Source of the DNA: Anaerotruncus sp. MC2020
GTDB taxonomy: Bacteria; Bacillota; Clostridia; Oscillospirales; Ruminococcaceae
DNA length: 64,000 nucleotides
NCBI GenBank assembly: GCA_000701945.1
Contig: KL370841.1
Coordinates: forward strand, 213,150 to 277,149
Reading direction: 5' to 3'
Made by a program: the position numbers and the translations under genes
In this document: positions 8,818 to 17,391 of the stretch, piece after piece
Layout: every line of letters begins with the position of its first letter
Position numbering within the stretch: position 1 is the stretch's first letter
Notes under the pieces: generated by a model
What the model saw: the letters and a program-made list of their open reading frames with translations, nothing else
What the model was told of the DNA's origin: nothing
Databases searched by the model: none

Positions 8818-9078
8818 ATGGAAGTATGGGAAATCGTCGGAGGAGCAGTGCTCCTTCTCATCGCAGTTATAACGATAATCATCTGCCTTGCTCAGGAGCA
8901 GAAGTCGCAGGACAGCATGACTGCCGCCCTCACAGGCGCAAGCACGGATTCGTTCTACACCAAGAACGAGGGCAGATCGCGTGAGGCGATACTCGCCAAG
9001 ATAACAAGAGTGCTCGGTATACTGATATTCATTATCACGCTCGCACTCAACATCGTGCCGATCTTCGTTAAAAAGTGA
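8818..9078 (+). CDS. secG: preprotein translocase subunit SecG
   Basis: 86 residues with two transmembrane helices (about 6-25 and 61-80) joined by a polar loop containing SQDSMTAALTGAS, the SecG signature region. It assists SecYE and SecA in protein export. GGAGGTCAACAAA precedes the ATG. secG directly upstream of rnr is a widespread Firmicutes arrangement. A hairpin with a weak T-rich tail lies between the two genes and could lower rnr expression. Confidence 0.92.
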   Translation: MEVWEIVGGAVLLLIAVITIIICLAQEQKSQDSMTAALTGASTDSFYTKNEGRSREAILAKITRVLGILIFIITLALNIVPIFVKK

Positions 9079-9084
9079 TCGTTC

Positions 9085-9120
9085 CGCCCTGTGACTGAGG
9101 TCACGGGGCGATTTTACTTT
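9085..9120 (+). terminator. terminator or attenuator between secG and rnr
   Basis: CGCCCTGTGAC (9085-9095), loop TGAG, GTCACGGGGCG (9100-9110), then ATTTTACTTT. The T-tract is imperfect, so partial readthrough into rnr is likely. Confidence 0.6.
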
Positions 9121-9139
9121 ATGAAAGAAAAGGAAAGAT

Positions 9140-11302
9140 ATGTCAGGAAAATCAAAGAAAAAAACGCCTGAAAAAAAGGGCGCGGCTCTCAGCGTAGAGA
9201 GCTACAGGAACAAGATAGTCACCTTCCTGCGGCAGAACAACAAGAAATCGATGCCCGTATCACAGCTCGAGACCAAGTGCCGCACAAAAAAGAACAACAG
9301 GGACAATTTCGTGACGGCGTTCGCGGAGCTCCGCGACGAGGGAGTCATCACCGTCAGAAAGGGCGTCAAGGCGGCGCTCTGCGAGGACCTGAACCTCCAC
9401 GTCGGCGAGGTGACCCGCCTCAGCAGGACGTTCGGCTTCGCGATGACCGACAGCGGCGTCGAATACTTCATCCCCGGCAAGTGTATGCTCGGCGCGATGC
9501 CGGGCGACAGAGTGCTCATCGCGGATATAGCCTCGCGCACCGGCGAGCCCGAGGGCGAGATTACGGATATACTCAGCTTCGGCAGCTCCACCCTCACGGG
9601 CAGGATAGAGGAAGCCGACGGCGAGCTCTACCTCGTGCCCGATATCGCTCAGCGCAACCACATGATAATCGTGAAGGACGGCTCTGTACCGTTTGCCGAG
9701 GGCGACAAGGTGCTCGCGGAGGTCGCTTTCCGCGGAAGGCGTCACGCTGAGCACAAGGTCAGGATAACCTCTGTCTTCGGCAGCAGCGAGCTCGCCGCGT
9801 CCTGTGCGCAGGCGATACTGCGTATTCACGGGGCCCCCGAGGAGTTCCCCGCGGAGGCGCTCAAGGAAGCAAAGAAAATCTCCGAGGGCGGCGTGCAGGA
9901 GTTCAGCCTCAACAACCGCGAAGACCTGCGCGGACTGCCGATATTCACCATAGACAGCGCCGAATCCAAAGACCTCGACGACGCTGTGTCCGTCTCGCGG
10001 ACGGAGCGGGGCTACCTGCTCGGAGTCCACATCGCGGACGTGTCGCACTACGTCAGGGGCAACAGCGAGCTCGACAAGGAGGCTCTGCGCCGCGGTACGA
10101 GCATATACTACGCGGACAAGGTCATACCAATGCTCCCGAAGGAGCTCTCGAACGGCATCTGCTCGCTCAATCCCGACGAGGACAGGCTCACGCTGACGGC
10201 GTTCACGGAGCTCGACAGTGAGGGAAATATCCTCGGCTACCGCTTCTGCAAGAGCGTGATACGCTCGCGCGTGAAAGGCGTGTACTCCGAGATAAACGCT
10301 ATCCTCGCGGGCACGGCTGACGCCGATATCACCGAGAAATACAGCTCCGTAGCGGACGAGCTCCCGCTGATGAACGAGCTCGCGGACGTGCTCATTGCGA
10401 AGAAGCAGAGACGTCATGCGCCCGAGCTCGAGACCACCGAGAGCAAGCTCATCATAGGCGAGGACGGCGTCTGCTGTGACGTACAGCCGCGCGAGCGGGG
10501 CAAGTCCGAGCGCATAATAGAGGAATTCATGCTCACCGCGAACGAGTGCGCGGCGAAGCTCGCAAAAGAGAAAAAGGTGCCGTTCGTGTACCGCGTGCAC
10601 GAGGCTCCGCCCGAGGAGAAGACTGCCGCGCTCTGCGAGGCGCTGACAAAGGCGGGGATAGAGTACCCGCATTTTCAGGAGTTCAAGCCCGCTCACGCCG
10701 CCGCTATCCTCGACAATGCACGCGATTCCGACGCGTTCGAGGCGGTCAATATGATGGTGCTCCGCTCGATGGCTAAGGCTAAGTATTCCGAGGAGCCGCT
10801 CGGTCACTTCGGACTCGTGCTCGAGGACTACGCGCACTTCACCTCGCCGATACGCCGCTACCCCGACCTCGCGATACACCGCATTATCACGGACATTCTC
10901 GCGGGCTATAACGAGGAATGGCTCAGCAAGCGCTACAGCGGCTTCGCAGTCAAGGCGGCGGAGACTTCGACGAATGCGGAGCTCCGCGCGGTAGCGATAG
11001 AGCGCGAGTGCGAGGACTGCTACAAGGCGGAATACATGAAGCAGCACCTCGGCGAGAGCTTCACTGCCAAGATATCGGGCGTTATGGAGTACGGCTTTTA
11101 TGCCGAGCTGCCGAATACGGTCGAGGGACTTGTCCACATACGCACACTCCCCGAGGGCGAGTACGACTACTCCGAGCCCGTCGCACTGACCGAAAAGTTC
11201 AGCGGCATGACCTACAGGCTCGGCGATACGGTACAGGTGATATGCGCCGCTGTAAATGTCAGCGACGGCACGATAGATTTCAACCTCGACGAAGAGGAAT
11301 AG
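9140..11302 (+). CDS. rnr: ribonuclease R
   Basis: 720 residues, normal for RNase R. Order seen: N-terminal winged-helix region (about 20-80), cold-shock OB folds (about 85-220), the RNB catalytic domain (about 250-590) with the metal-binding motif IDSAESKDLDDAVS near 270 and TSPIRRYPDLAIHR near 568, and a C-terminal S1 domain (from about 635, GVMEYGFYAEL). It is a processive 3'-5' exoribonuclease acting on structured RNA and in rRNA/tmRNA quality control. The start follows AAAGGAAAGAT. Unlike many Firmicutes, smpB and tmRNA are not next to it; two lipoprotein genes follow instead. Confidence 0.95.
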   Translation: MSGKSKKKTPEKKGAALSVESYRNKIVTFLRQNNKKSMPVSQLETKCRTKKNNRDNFVTAFAELRDEGVITVRKGVKAALCEDLNLHVGEVTRLSRTFGFAMTDSGVEYFIPGKCMLGAMPGDRVLIADIASRTGEPEGEITDILSFGSSTLTGRIEEADGELYLVPDIAQRNHMIIVKDGSVPFAEGDKVLAEVAFRGRRHAEHKVRITSVFGSSELAASCAQAILRIHGAPEEFPAEALKEAKKISEGGVQEFSLNNREDLRGLPIFTIDSAESKDLDDAVSVSRTERGYLLGVHIADVSHYVRGNSELDKEALRRGTSIYYADKVIPMLPKELSNGICSLNPDEDRLTLTAFTELDSEGNILGYRFCKSVIRSRVKGVYSEINAILAGTADADITEKYSSVADELPLMNELADVLIAKKQRRHAPELETTESKLIIGEDGVCCDVQPRERGKSERIIEEFMLTANECAAKLAKEKKVPFVYRVHEAPPEEKTAALCEALTKAGIEYPHFQEFKPAHAAAILDNARDSDAFEAVNMMVLRSMAKAKYSEEPLGHFGLVLEDYAHFTSPIRRYPDLAIHRIITDILAGYNEEWLSKRYSGFAVKAAETSTNAELRAVAIERECEDCYKAEYMKQHLGESFTAKISGVMEYGFYAELPNTVEGLVHIRTLPEGEYDYSEPVALTEKFSGMTYRLGDTVQVICAAVNVSDGTIDFNLDEEE

Positions 11303-11317
11303 GAAAGGACGAACAAT

Positions 11318-12130
11318 ATGAAAAAGTACATTTTTGCGGTCATAGCAGCAGCCATGCTCTGCGGGCTCTGCTCCTGCGGGAACAAGACATCGGATTCCGA
11401 CAGCACAGCTCCGACCACCAAGGCAGCAACAACATCTGCATCAACGACCGCGGCGACCACTACCGCAGCGGCAACGACCGCGGCAGCTGCTACAACAACT
11501 GCGACAGCCGCAGCTTCCGTCGGAGCGCCGATAGAACTCGATTACACTCCCGAGGGCGCAGACCTCTCCGCTTTCCACTATAACGCCGACGGCGCGGTCG
11601 TATTTGACGCTCCCATTGAGAAGCAGTCCGACGCGACGCTCATGGCGGCAGCTCAGGCGCTGTTCCAGTCCGCCTACAAGTTCAACACGCCGTTTGCTAT
11701 GGGCAGCTTCCCCTACGATATCGACACGAGCGGCGAATCAATAAAGAAAACCAACCCTATTGACGGACGCGAGCAGGAATACTTCCTTATCAAGGACGAG
11801 AGGATAACCTCCATAGACGATATCATCGCCGACTATCGGAAGGTCTTCAGCCCCAAATACCACTATAACATAATAATAGATACCTGCTTCACGGAAGAGG
11901 ACGGCAGGGTATATTGTATCCCCGGCGGACGCGGCAGCGATATCGAATACGTGGGCTCGGAAATAACCGGCTACAACGGCACTGACGGCGACGAGATGAA
12001 GTTTACCATCTGCAATCACTACGACGGCACACAGTGGGGCGGCAGCACCGCCGACTTTGACCACGATTTCACGATGGTCAATGATGCTGACGGCGTATGG
12101 CGCGCGGGAGTATTCATACAGCCCGATTAA
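11318..12130 (+). CDS. lipoprotein of unknown function, paralogue A
   Basis: 270 residues. A signal peptide with lipobox LCSC gives a lipidated Cys20; then a Thr/Ala-only linker (about 30-65) leads to a folded domain starting at PEGADLSAF. I do not recognise the domain. It shares its layout and several motifs with the next gene: DGAVVFDAPI, ATLMAAAQAL, GGRGSDIEY, and a C-terminal WRAGVFIQPD. It is expected on the outer face of the membrane with the domain held away by the linker. It begins 15 bases after rnr with GGAAAGGACG as binding site, so it may be cotranscribed. Confidence 0.8.
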   Translation: MKKYIFAVIAAAMLCGLCSCGNKTSDSDSTAPTTKAATTSASTTAATTTAAATTAAAATTTATAAASVGAPIELDYTPEGADLSAFHYNADGAVVFDAPIEKQSDATLMAAAQALFQSAYKFNTPFAMGSFPYDIDTSGESIKKTNPIDGREQEYFLIKDERITSIDDIIADYRKVFSPKYHYNIIIDTCFTEEDGRVYCIPGGRGSDIEYVGSEITGYNGTDGDEMKFTICNHYDGTQWGGSTADFDHDFTMVNDADGVWRAGVFIQPD

Positions 12131-12160
12131 CACAGAAATTCACAGGAAAGGACGATAAAT

Positions 12161-12940
12161 ATGAAAAAGCACATTCTCACTGTAATTGCAGCAGCCATGC
12201 TCTGCGGACTCTGCTCCTGCGGGGACAAGGTAACATCGGAGAGCGCGGGTCAGAAGACGACTCAGCCGACCACCGAGGCTGCCGCAGCAACGGAAGCCGC
12301 TCCCGAGGCTGAGGTCACAACTGCCGCGGAAGAGGCAACAGTTCCCGCTACCACGACAAATGCAGCCGTACAGCCCGCATCTGCTCCCGAGGGGGCTGAC
12401 CTCACCGTCTTCCACAACAACGGAAGCGGCGCTATCGTGTTTGACGCTCCCGCGGGCGACCAGTCCGAGGCTACGCTCATCGCGGCAGCTCAGGCACTGT
12501 ACGAGTCCGCACACGAGACAAGCCTGAAATTCACGGTGGGCTGCCCGTATTCATACGATAAATCGCAGTACGTCGAGGGCAATTACGGTTGGCAGTACTA
12601 CCTCGTTACGCAGGAGGGTATCAACTCCGTTGCGGACGTCAAGGCTGACTACCACAAGGTGTTCAGCGAGAAGTACCCCGACCACATCGAAGAGACCTAC
12701 CTCGACAGCAACGGCAGGGTATACTGCCTCTGCGGCGAGCGCGGAACTAACATCGAATATATCAAGTCCGAGGTGATAAGCCTCGACGGCAAGACCGACG
12801 ATGAGCTGTATTTCACCGTCCGCGACTACTACGACGCTTCGGCGTGGGGCGACGGTCCATACACCGAGGACAGGACATTCTCGGCGGTCATCGGCTCCGA
12901 CGGCACATGGCGCGCGGGCACGTTCACGCTGCCTAACTGA
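12161..12940 (+). CDS. lipoprotein of unknown function, paralogue B
   Basis: 259 residues, a tandem duplicate of the preceding gene with the same signal peptide and lipobox (LCSC, Cys20), a linker richer in Glu/Ala/Thr (about 30-70), and the same unknown C-terminal domain: GAIVFDAPAG, ATLIAAAQAL, GERGTNIEYIKSEV and WRAGTFTLPN at the end. Both copies use the same Shine-Dalgarno context (GGAAAGGACGA). Divergence between copies is considerable, so the duplication is not recent. A strong bidirectional terminator follows. Confidence 0.8.
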   Translation: MKKHILTVIAAAMLCGLCSCGDKVTSESAGQKTTQPTTEAAAATEAAPEAEVTTAAEEATVPATTTNAAVQPASAPEGADLTVFHNNGSGAIVFDAPAGDQSEATLIAAAQALYESAHETSLKFTVGCPYSYDKSQYVEGNYGWQYYLVTQEGINSVADVKADYHKVFSEKYPDHIEETYLDSNGRVYCLCGERGTNIEYIKSEVISLDGKTDDELYFTVRDYYDASAWGDGPYTEDRTFSAVIGSDGTWRAGTFTLPN

Positions 12941-12976
12941 CGGAGCGCACGCGTGTGCCCCTGAACATCACACAAC

Positions 12977-13018
12977 AAAAAAAGGAACGCTGAGGGCAGT
13001 CCCGAAGCGTTCCTTTTT
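12977..13018. terminator. bidirectional terminator
   Basis: GGAACGCT (12984-12991) pairs with AGCGTTCC (13005-13012), flanked by a run of A on the left and T on the right, serving the lipoprotein genes (+) and the convergent zinc-ribbon gene (-). Confidence 0.8.
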
Positions 13019-13026
13019 TATGTATC

Positions 13027-14637
13027 TCAGACGCCCATGAGCGCCTTCTCAACAGCCTTGTTCCTCTTGTCGGAATTCTTTATCCCGCGTCTGATACGCT
13101 TGAATATGAAGCCGAGCAGGAGCTCTGCCGCACCTATTCCGAGCGCCATAACTCCGAAGGGAAGCAGCAGCGATGCAAGGAGGTAGAATATGAACCAGCC
13201 TGTGATTATGTTCGCGATAGCAGTGCCCGCAACAGCCGCAAGTCCGACCGCAAATACGATGCCGCCGCTGCACGAGAATACGCTGCCGTACATACCCACG
13301 ATGTGCTTGCCGCGTCCGTCGACGATGACAGCTATCCATACCAGCAGCACGAGTACGAGTCCGAGAATGATGCCGAGCGCAACATACGAGAAGATGAAGC
13401 TCGTGTTACCGAGGTCGAAATGCGCCTTCTTGCTCCACTTGTCAATGGAGAAATTGTCCGCCGTATCCTTCAGCTCGAGCGTTGTGCGTATCTTGTTGTA
13501 GTCGGAGTTTGTGAGTTCGCAGTCCAGAATAGTGCGGGCAACGACGTCGTTATTAACAAAGAAATCAGCCATTTCGTTCGCTGTAACGGACGGGTCTGCG
13601 ATATCGCCCTCGATGAAGTAGTCCGCATAGTCCTTGACGAAGCTGCCCGCATACTGAAGCAGGTTCGTCTTTGAGAGATATACCCTGAACTCAGCCTTGC
13701 TGACCTCGTCATGCGACGCGTCGGCGAAGCCTACCTCGTTGTATATCGCGTCGGACAGCGACCGCTTGCCGAGGTCGGCGTCGAGGACGGTATTGATGTT
13801 CATATTCTTGGTGCGGTTCTCGAGCACCTTGCCCGAGCAGCCTATTCTCACGCAGAACAGCAGGCTGACGAGCGTGAGGAAAATTATGGTCAGTATCGCG
13901 ATGAAGCCCGCAAACGATATGCGGAGCGCGCCTACCTTGGCGGGAGCCTCGGGCTCTGACTGTGCAGGCTGCTGCGGAGCTGCATACTGCTCGTTGTAGG
14001 GAGCGTACTGCTGCTGCGCGTACTGCGGAGCTGCGCCGCCTATCTCATTCTGCGTGTAGAGCGGAGCGGCTGTCTCAGCGGCGGGAGCTGCCTCCTCTGC
14101 GGGAGCCTCATACTGCGGCTTCTCGCGTTTTTTCAGCGGCTTTATCTCGGGAGCGATAGTCTTCGGAGCCGCCGCCTCCTTGACCTCCTCTGCCTTGTCT
14201 TCGAGCTTTTCGACGGTCTCCTCCGCCTTTTCCTTGACCTCGGCAGCTTTTTCCTCTACCTTGTCCTTTATATCCTCAGTTACGGTCTCAGCGGCAGCCT
14301 CCGCCTGAGAGTTGAGCGCCTCGAGAGCCTCATCTATAGCGGCAACGGTGGCATTGGTATCGGGGAGCACGGGCTCGGCAACAACCGCCTCTGCAACGTC
14401 CTCCTTGAGATCCTCTGCAACTGCCCTGACCTTTTCCTCAGCCTTGTCTGCCGTCTTTTCAACGGCTTCAACGGGCTTTGCAGCCTCTTTGACCTCGGAC
14501 ACAGCATCGGCAGCTTCGCCGACAGTCTCCGTGACAGCCTCTGCGATATCCTGAACGGGAAGCTCTATCTTCTTGCCGCACTGACTGCAAAAAACGGCGT
14601 CATCGTCGAGCTCAAAGCCGCATGATAAACATTTCAT
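13027..14637 (-). CDS. zinc-ribbon membrane protein with long Ala/Glu/Lys helical region
   Basis: 536 residues of unknown function. The N-terminus is a zinc ribbon (CLSCGFELDDDAVFCSQCG, two CxxC knuckles). Residues about 35-165 are almost entirely A, E, K, V, D in heptad/11-mer-like patterns (EKTADKAEEKVRAVAEDL), recalling LEA or apolipoprotein-type amphipathic helices. A Pro/Gln/Tyr-rich segment (about 170-235) precedes one transmembrane helix (about 242-263). After an about 150-residue extracytoplasmic domain come about three more helices (416-505), then a basic tail. AAAGGAGG precedes the ATG and a consensus promoter lies upstream. Such layouts suggest a membrane sensor or scaffold, but that is only inference. 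Confidence 0.75.
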   Translation of the reverse strand: MKCLSCGFELDDDAVFCSQCGKKIELPVQDIAEAVTETVGEAADAVSEVKEAAKPVEAVEKTADKAEEKVRAVAEDLKEDVAEAVVAEPVLPDTNATVAAIDEALEALNSQAEAAAETVTEDIKDKVEEKAAEVKEKAEETVEKLEDKAEEVKEAAAPKTIAPEIKPLKKREKPQYEAPAEEAAPAAETAAPLYTQNEIGGAAPQYAQQQYAPYNEQYAAPQQPAQSEPEAPAKVGALRISFAGFIAILTIIFLTLVSLLFCVRIGCSGKVLENRTKNMNINTVLDADLGKRSLSDAIYNEVGFADASHDEVSKAEFRVYLSKTNLLQYAGSFVKDYADYFIEGDIADPSVTANEMADFFVNNDVVARTILDCELTNSDYNKIRTTLELKDTADNFSIDKWSKKAHFDLGNTSFIFSYVALGIILGLVLVLLVWIAVIVDGRGKHIVGMYGSVFSCSGGIVFAVGLAAVAGTAIANIITGWFIFYLLASLLLPFGVMALGIGAAELLLGFIFKRIRRGIKNSDKRNKAVEKALMGV

Positions 14638-14686
14638 AGTTTAGACCTCCTTTAATACCGTATCGAATACGGCAATGCTTACCTTA

Positions 14687-14715
14687 ATTATACAGTAGAA
14701 CAATTAACTTGTCAA
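14687..14715 (-). promoter_or_regulatory. consensus promoter of zinc-ribbon membrane protein
   Basis: On the minus strand TTGACA (14710-14715), 17-bp spacer, TATAAT (14687-14692): a perfect match to the housekeeping consensus. Confidence 0.85.
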
Positions 14716-14776
14716 CAGAAAAAAGCGATATTTCGCAAAAATACTGTCAGAATTTGACGTGTGCCCGAATGTCCGC

Positions 14777-14853
14777 GGGCGCACGGATAAGCAGCACACC
14801 AAATCTTTGATTTGGATTGTGATGCTATATGCAGCTTTGCTGTAATGCGCCCC
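14777..14853 (+). repeat. nested repeat, copy 1 (57-bp core in GGGCGCA palindrome)
   Basis: Arms GGGCGCA (14777-14783) and TGCGCCC (14846-14852) enclose a 57-bp core (14787-14843) containing the hairpin CCAAATC-TTT-GATTTGG. The same core recurs at 24979, 46832, 46888, 55704 (reverse), 59466 (reverse) and 62343. Confidence 0.9.
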
Positions 14854-14861
14854 TGCAAATC

Positions 14862-14890
14862 AAAAGGCGCGGTGACATCACCGCGCCCTT
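14862..14890 (-). terminator. terminator of mscL unit
   Basis: GGCGCGGTGA (14866-14875) pairs with TCACCGCGCC (14878-14887); on the minus strand the stem is followed by TTTTG. Confidence 0.75.
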
Positions 14891-14901
14891 GTCGTATGTA
14901 T

Positions 14902-15339
14902 TTACTTAGCGTTCTTAGCGTTCTGCTCCTTGAGGAGGTCTCTTATCTCAGTGAGAAGCACCTCTTCCTTCGGCGGCTCGGCAGGCTTTTCAGCCTCCTT
15001 CTTCTTGCCTATGCTCATGAGCTTGTTAACAGCCTTTACCATGAGGAATATGCAGAATGCCATGATAAGGAAGTTGATGACTGTTGTGATGAAATGACCG
15101 TAGTTGAGGCAGAGCGATGTGATGGCCTCGGTATCGAGCCCGTCGTAGTTCACCCACGGGAGCTTTATCTTGCCCGCTATCTCTGCGCCTCCGATAGAAG
15201 CGATGAGGGGGTTGATGAAATCGTCCGTGAGAGCGGAAACGATGTTACCGAATGCGGCACCGATGATGACGCCGACTGCCATGTCCATGACATTGCCCTT
15301 GAGTGCGAATTCTTTGAATTCCTGGATAAACTTCTTCAC
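14902..15339 (-). CDS. mscL: large-conductance mechanosensitive channel
   Basis: 145 residues, the usual size. The MscL signature is clear: FKEFALKGNVMDMAVGVIIG in the N-terminal amphipathic helix and TM1 (Gly/Ala-packed pore), then a periplasmic-type loop, TM2 (ITTVINFLIMAFCIFLMVKA) and a charged C-terminal bundle (EEVLLTEIRDLLKEQ). It opens under membrane tension to release solutes during hypo-osmotic shock. The start codon is GTG with AAAGGAG upstream. It is followed by a strong terminator and preceded by a zinc-ribbon gene 27 bases away, probably in one transcript. Confidence 0.95.
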   Translation of the reverse strand: MKKFIQEFKEFALKGNVMDMAVGVIIGAAFGNIVSALTDDFINPLIASIGGAEIAGKIKLPWVNYDGLDTEAITSLCLNYGHFITTVINFLIMAFCIFLMVKAVNKLMSIGKKKEAEKPAEPPKEEVLLTEIRDLLKEQNAKNAK

Positions 15340-15366
15340 CTTTAAAATCTCCTTTATAAATAATGA

Positions 15367-16938
15367 TTAATCTATTCTGACCTGCGGGATCGACGGTATC
15401 TCTATCGTCTCCTCACGCACAGTCTTCTTAGCCTGCATATACTCGGGAAGCTCTATCTTGTCGAGCTCGCTCTCGTAGGGGTTCTTCTTCTTCGGAAGAG
15501 CCTCTACCGCGCGCAGATCCTCGTCCATGAGCGCTTCCTTGTGCTCGGGCACGTAAGCCTCGAGCGAATCGGCGTTGGCTTCGCCCGCAGTATACATGGT
15601 TATGCGGGATTTGCCCGTCAGGTTCTCCGAGAGCTTGTCGGCGTCGACCTGCTGAGTCACGCCCATTTTGTCCTGAACCTTGACGTGTGTATTCTCGGCA
15701 AGGTCGTCCGCATTTACGGTATCGGTCTGCCTCATATAGAATCTGTTGAACTTATCCGCATCGTTATGGGCGAGCTTGCCGCCGTCCACGATAGGAGTAT
15801 CGCTCATATAGCTTGCTTTCTTCTTGTCATTGCGGCTGTGTCCGCCGAGGTCGCCCATGCCGCGCGACTTGCCGAAGAAGTCCTCGGGGTCACTTTCCTT
15901 GTGCTTGGTGGCGGCGCCGCCGTCGAAGAACTTCCAGAAGTCCTCGGAAACGTCGACGAGCTCCTCCTGCTCGGACTTAGCGGGAGCCTTGGGCAGTGAG
16001 GGCATACCGTACATACTGTTCGCGCCCTGCTGCGGCATTGCAGGCATACCCTGCATCGTCGGCATACCCTGCATCGCCTGCTGCGGCTGCGGAGAAGGCA
16101 TAGCGGGGATACCCTGCATACCGCCACCTGCCTGCTGAGCCTGCTGCTCGGGAGCGGGCATAGGCGGAGCCTGAGCGTATATCGGCATACCGTTGGGGTC
16201 GTAGCCGATTATCTGCGGCTGACCGTACATAACAGGCTGCGGCTGGCTGTATATCGGCATACCGTTGGGGTCATAGCCGATTATCTGCGGCTGACCGTAG
16301 ATGATAGGCGGAGCCTGAGCATAAACGGGCATACCGTTCTGGTCGTATCCGATTATCTGCGGCTGAGCGTACATCATGGGCTGCGGCTGGCTGTATATCG
16401 GCATACCGTTGGGGTCGTAGCCGATTATCTGCGGCTGACCGTACATAACAGGCTGCGGCTGCTGGTTCATATATGGGTTCGCTCCCATAGGAGCGCCCTG
16501 CGGCTGAGGTATGCCGCCCATCGCGGGAGCTCCCTGCTGCGGCACGCCGCCCATCATGGGAGTCTGCTGCGGGAAGCCCTGCGGCTGTGTCTGCAGCGGC
16601 TCGCTGCCCGCCTGCGGCAGATTGAGCCTTTCGGAATCGAGCCTCGGGATAAACGGCTCGTCGTACATACTGAAATCGAACTCCTCGTCTGTGTCGTTGA
16701 GCTCGTCGGCGGTATAAATGTCAGATGAAGATGAAGCAGACGAACGGTCGTTTATCGTGAACGTGCCGTTTCCGACCGTGAATCCGCTGCTTGCGGAATT
16801 GAACTCCTCTTCAGTGTGATAGCCGCCCATATCCACCTGTTCATAGTTGACTTCCTGAGGGTTTTCAAGATTACTTCCGCATTTTACGCAGAACTTAAAG
16901 CCCTTTTCATTATTTGTTCCGCATGACGGACAGATCAT
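15367..16938 (-). CDS. zinc-ribbon protein with four 24-residue Gln/Pro/Tyr repeats
   Basis: 523 residues from the ATG at 16938; that ATG has AAGGAG at a correct 8-base distance, whereas the GTG at 16947 would overlap it. A zinc ribbon (CPSCGTNNEKGFKFCVKCG) is followed by a Ser/Asp-rich region, then four near-perfect 24-residue repeats built on QPQIIGYDPNGMPIY, then a Met/Pro/Gln-rich stretch (MQGMPTMQGMPAM) and a charged C-terminal part. No transmembrane helix is evident. I do not recognise a catalytic domain. Low-complexity Pro/Gln/Tyr regions of this kind can drive multivalent binding or condensation, but that is speculation. Confidence 0.75.
   Translation of the reverse strand: MICPSCGTNNEKGFKFCVKCGSNLENPQEVNYEQVDMGGYHTEEEFNSASSGFTVGNGTFTINDRSSASSSSDIYTADELNDTDEEFDFSMYDEPFIPRLDSERLNLPQAGSEPLQTQPQGFPQQTPMMGGVPQQGAPAMGGIPQPQGAPMGANPYMNQQPQPVMYGQPQIIGYDPNGMPIYSQPQPMMYAQPQIIGYDQNGMPVYAQAPPIIYGQPQIIGYDPNGMPIYSQPQPVMYGQPQIIGYDPNGMPIYAQAPPMPAPEQQAQQAGGGMQGIPAMPSPQPQQAMQGMPTMQGMPAMPQQGANSMYGMPSLPKAPAKSEQEELVDVSEDFWKFFDGGAATKHKESDPEDFFGKSRGMGDLGGHSRNDKKKASYMSDTPIVDGGKLAHNDADKFNRFYMRQTDTVNADDLAENTHVKVQDKMGVTQQVDADKLSENLTGKSRITMYTAGEANADSLEAYVPEHKEALMDEDLRAVEALPKKKNPYESELDKIELPEYMQAKKTVREETIEIPSIPQVRID
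16172..16459 (-). repeat. four tandem 72-bp coding repeats
   Basis: The sequence GGCATACCGTT recurs at 16184, 16256, 16328 and 16400, an exact 72-bp period inside the zinc-ribbon gene, encoding four 24-residue units. Units alternate between two endings (SQPQP and AQAPP), suggesting an earlier 48-residue duplication. Confidence 0.9.
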
Positions 16939-17044
16939 TGAAATCACTCCTTACTTCGTATAAATGGTATGGAGGCGGAGATGCGTCCACCCGACCGCAA
17001 AGCGGTTCAGATGAACTTCACATAAGCGCATTCTATACAAGTTT

Positions 17045-17073
17045 ATTATATCATCATAGTGTCATATTTTCAA
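17045..17073 (-). promoter_or_regulatory. promoter of zinc-ribbon/mscL unit
   Basis: On the minus strand TTGAAA (17068-17073), 17-bp spacer, TATAAT (17045-17050), about 107 bases before the ATG. Confidence 0.65.
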
Positions 17074-17309
17074 GCATTTTGCAAAAGATTGTGAATTACA
17101 GCATATTACACACCTCTCGTTTGTACAACTTTCCGTAGATGACAATCACAAATAGTATATTTTGTCGAATCTATACAAAATAGTAAAACGAAGCCGCTTT
17201 TCAACTCCGCGCAATGTGCAGATTGCACTGTTTGTCAGAGAAAACAGGCGATGTTATTTGTCACTGATACAAAGTTACGTCCAAAACACTATATTTTTCG
17301 CGGAATGTG

Positions 17310-17318
17310 TGATATAAT
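17310..17318 (+). promoter_or_regulatory. extended -10 promoter of vanY-like gene
   Basis: TGA-TATAAT at 17310-17318 is an extended -10 element; no good -35 is visible at 17290-17295, which fits an extended -10 promoter. Confidence 0.55.
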
Positions 17319-17391
17319 ATGACTCGTGTAGTGCGGATATCCGCAAAAAGAAGCCGACAGCCGTATTTTCGGCAGAATGGAGATGACGTTG

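Larger units (their letters stand above)
16939..17391. other. 453-bp divergent intergenic region
   Basis: AT-rich spacer between the zinc-ribbon gene (-) and the VanY-like gene (+). It holds the two promoters listed separately and no credible gene. A shallow inverted repeat (GCGCAATGTGCAGATTGCAC) lies near 17211-17230; no repeat-family copy is present. Confidence 0.6.

Noticed and set aside
11303-13026. smpB or tmRNA downstream of rnr
   Set aside because: The region is filled by two lipoprotein genes and a terminator; no smpB-like protein or tmRNA ends were seen.
16172-16459. Regular 72-bp tandem repeats as a possible CRISPR-like array
   Set aside because: The repeats are contiguous, without spacers, in frame within a coding sequence, and no cas genes are present.
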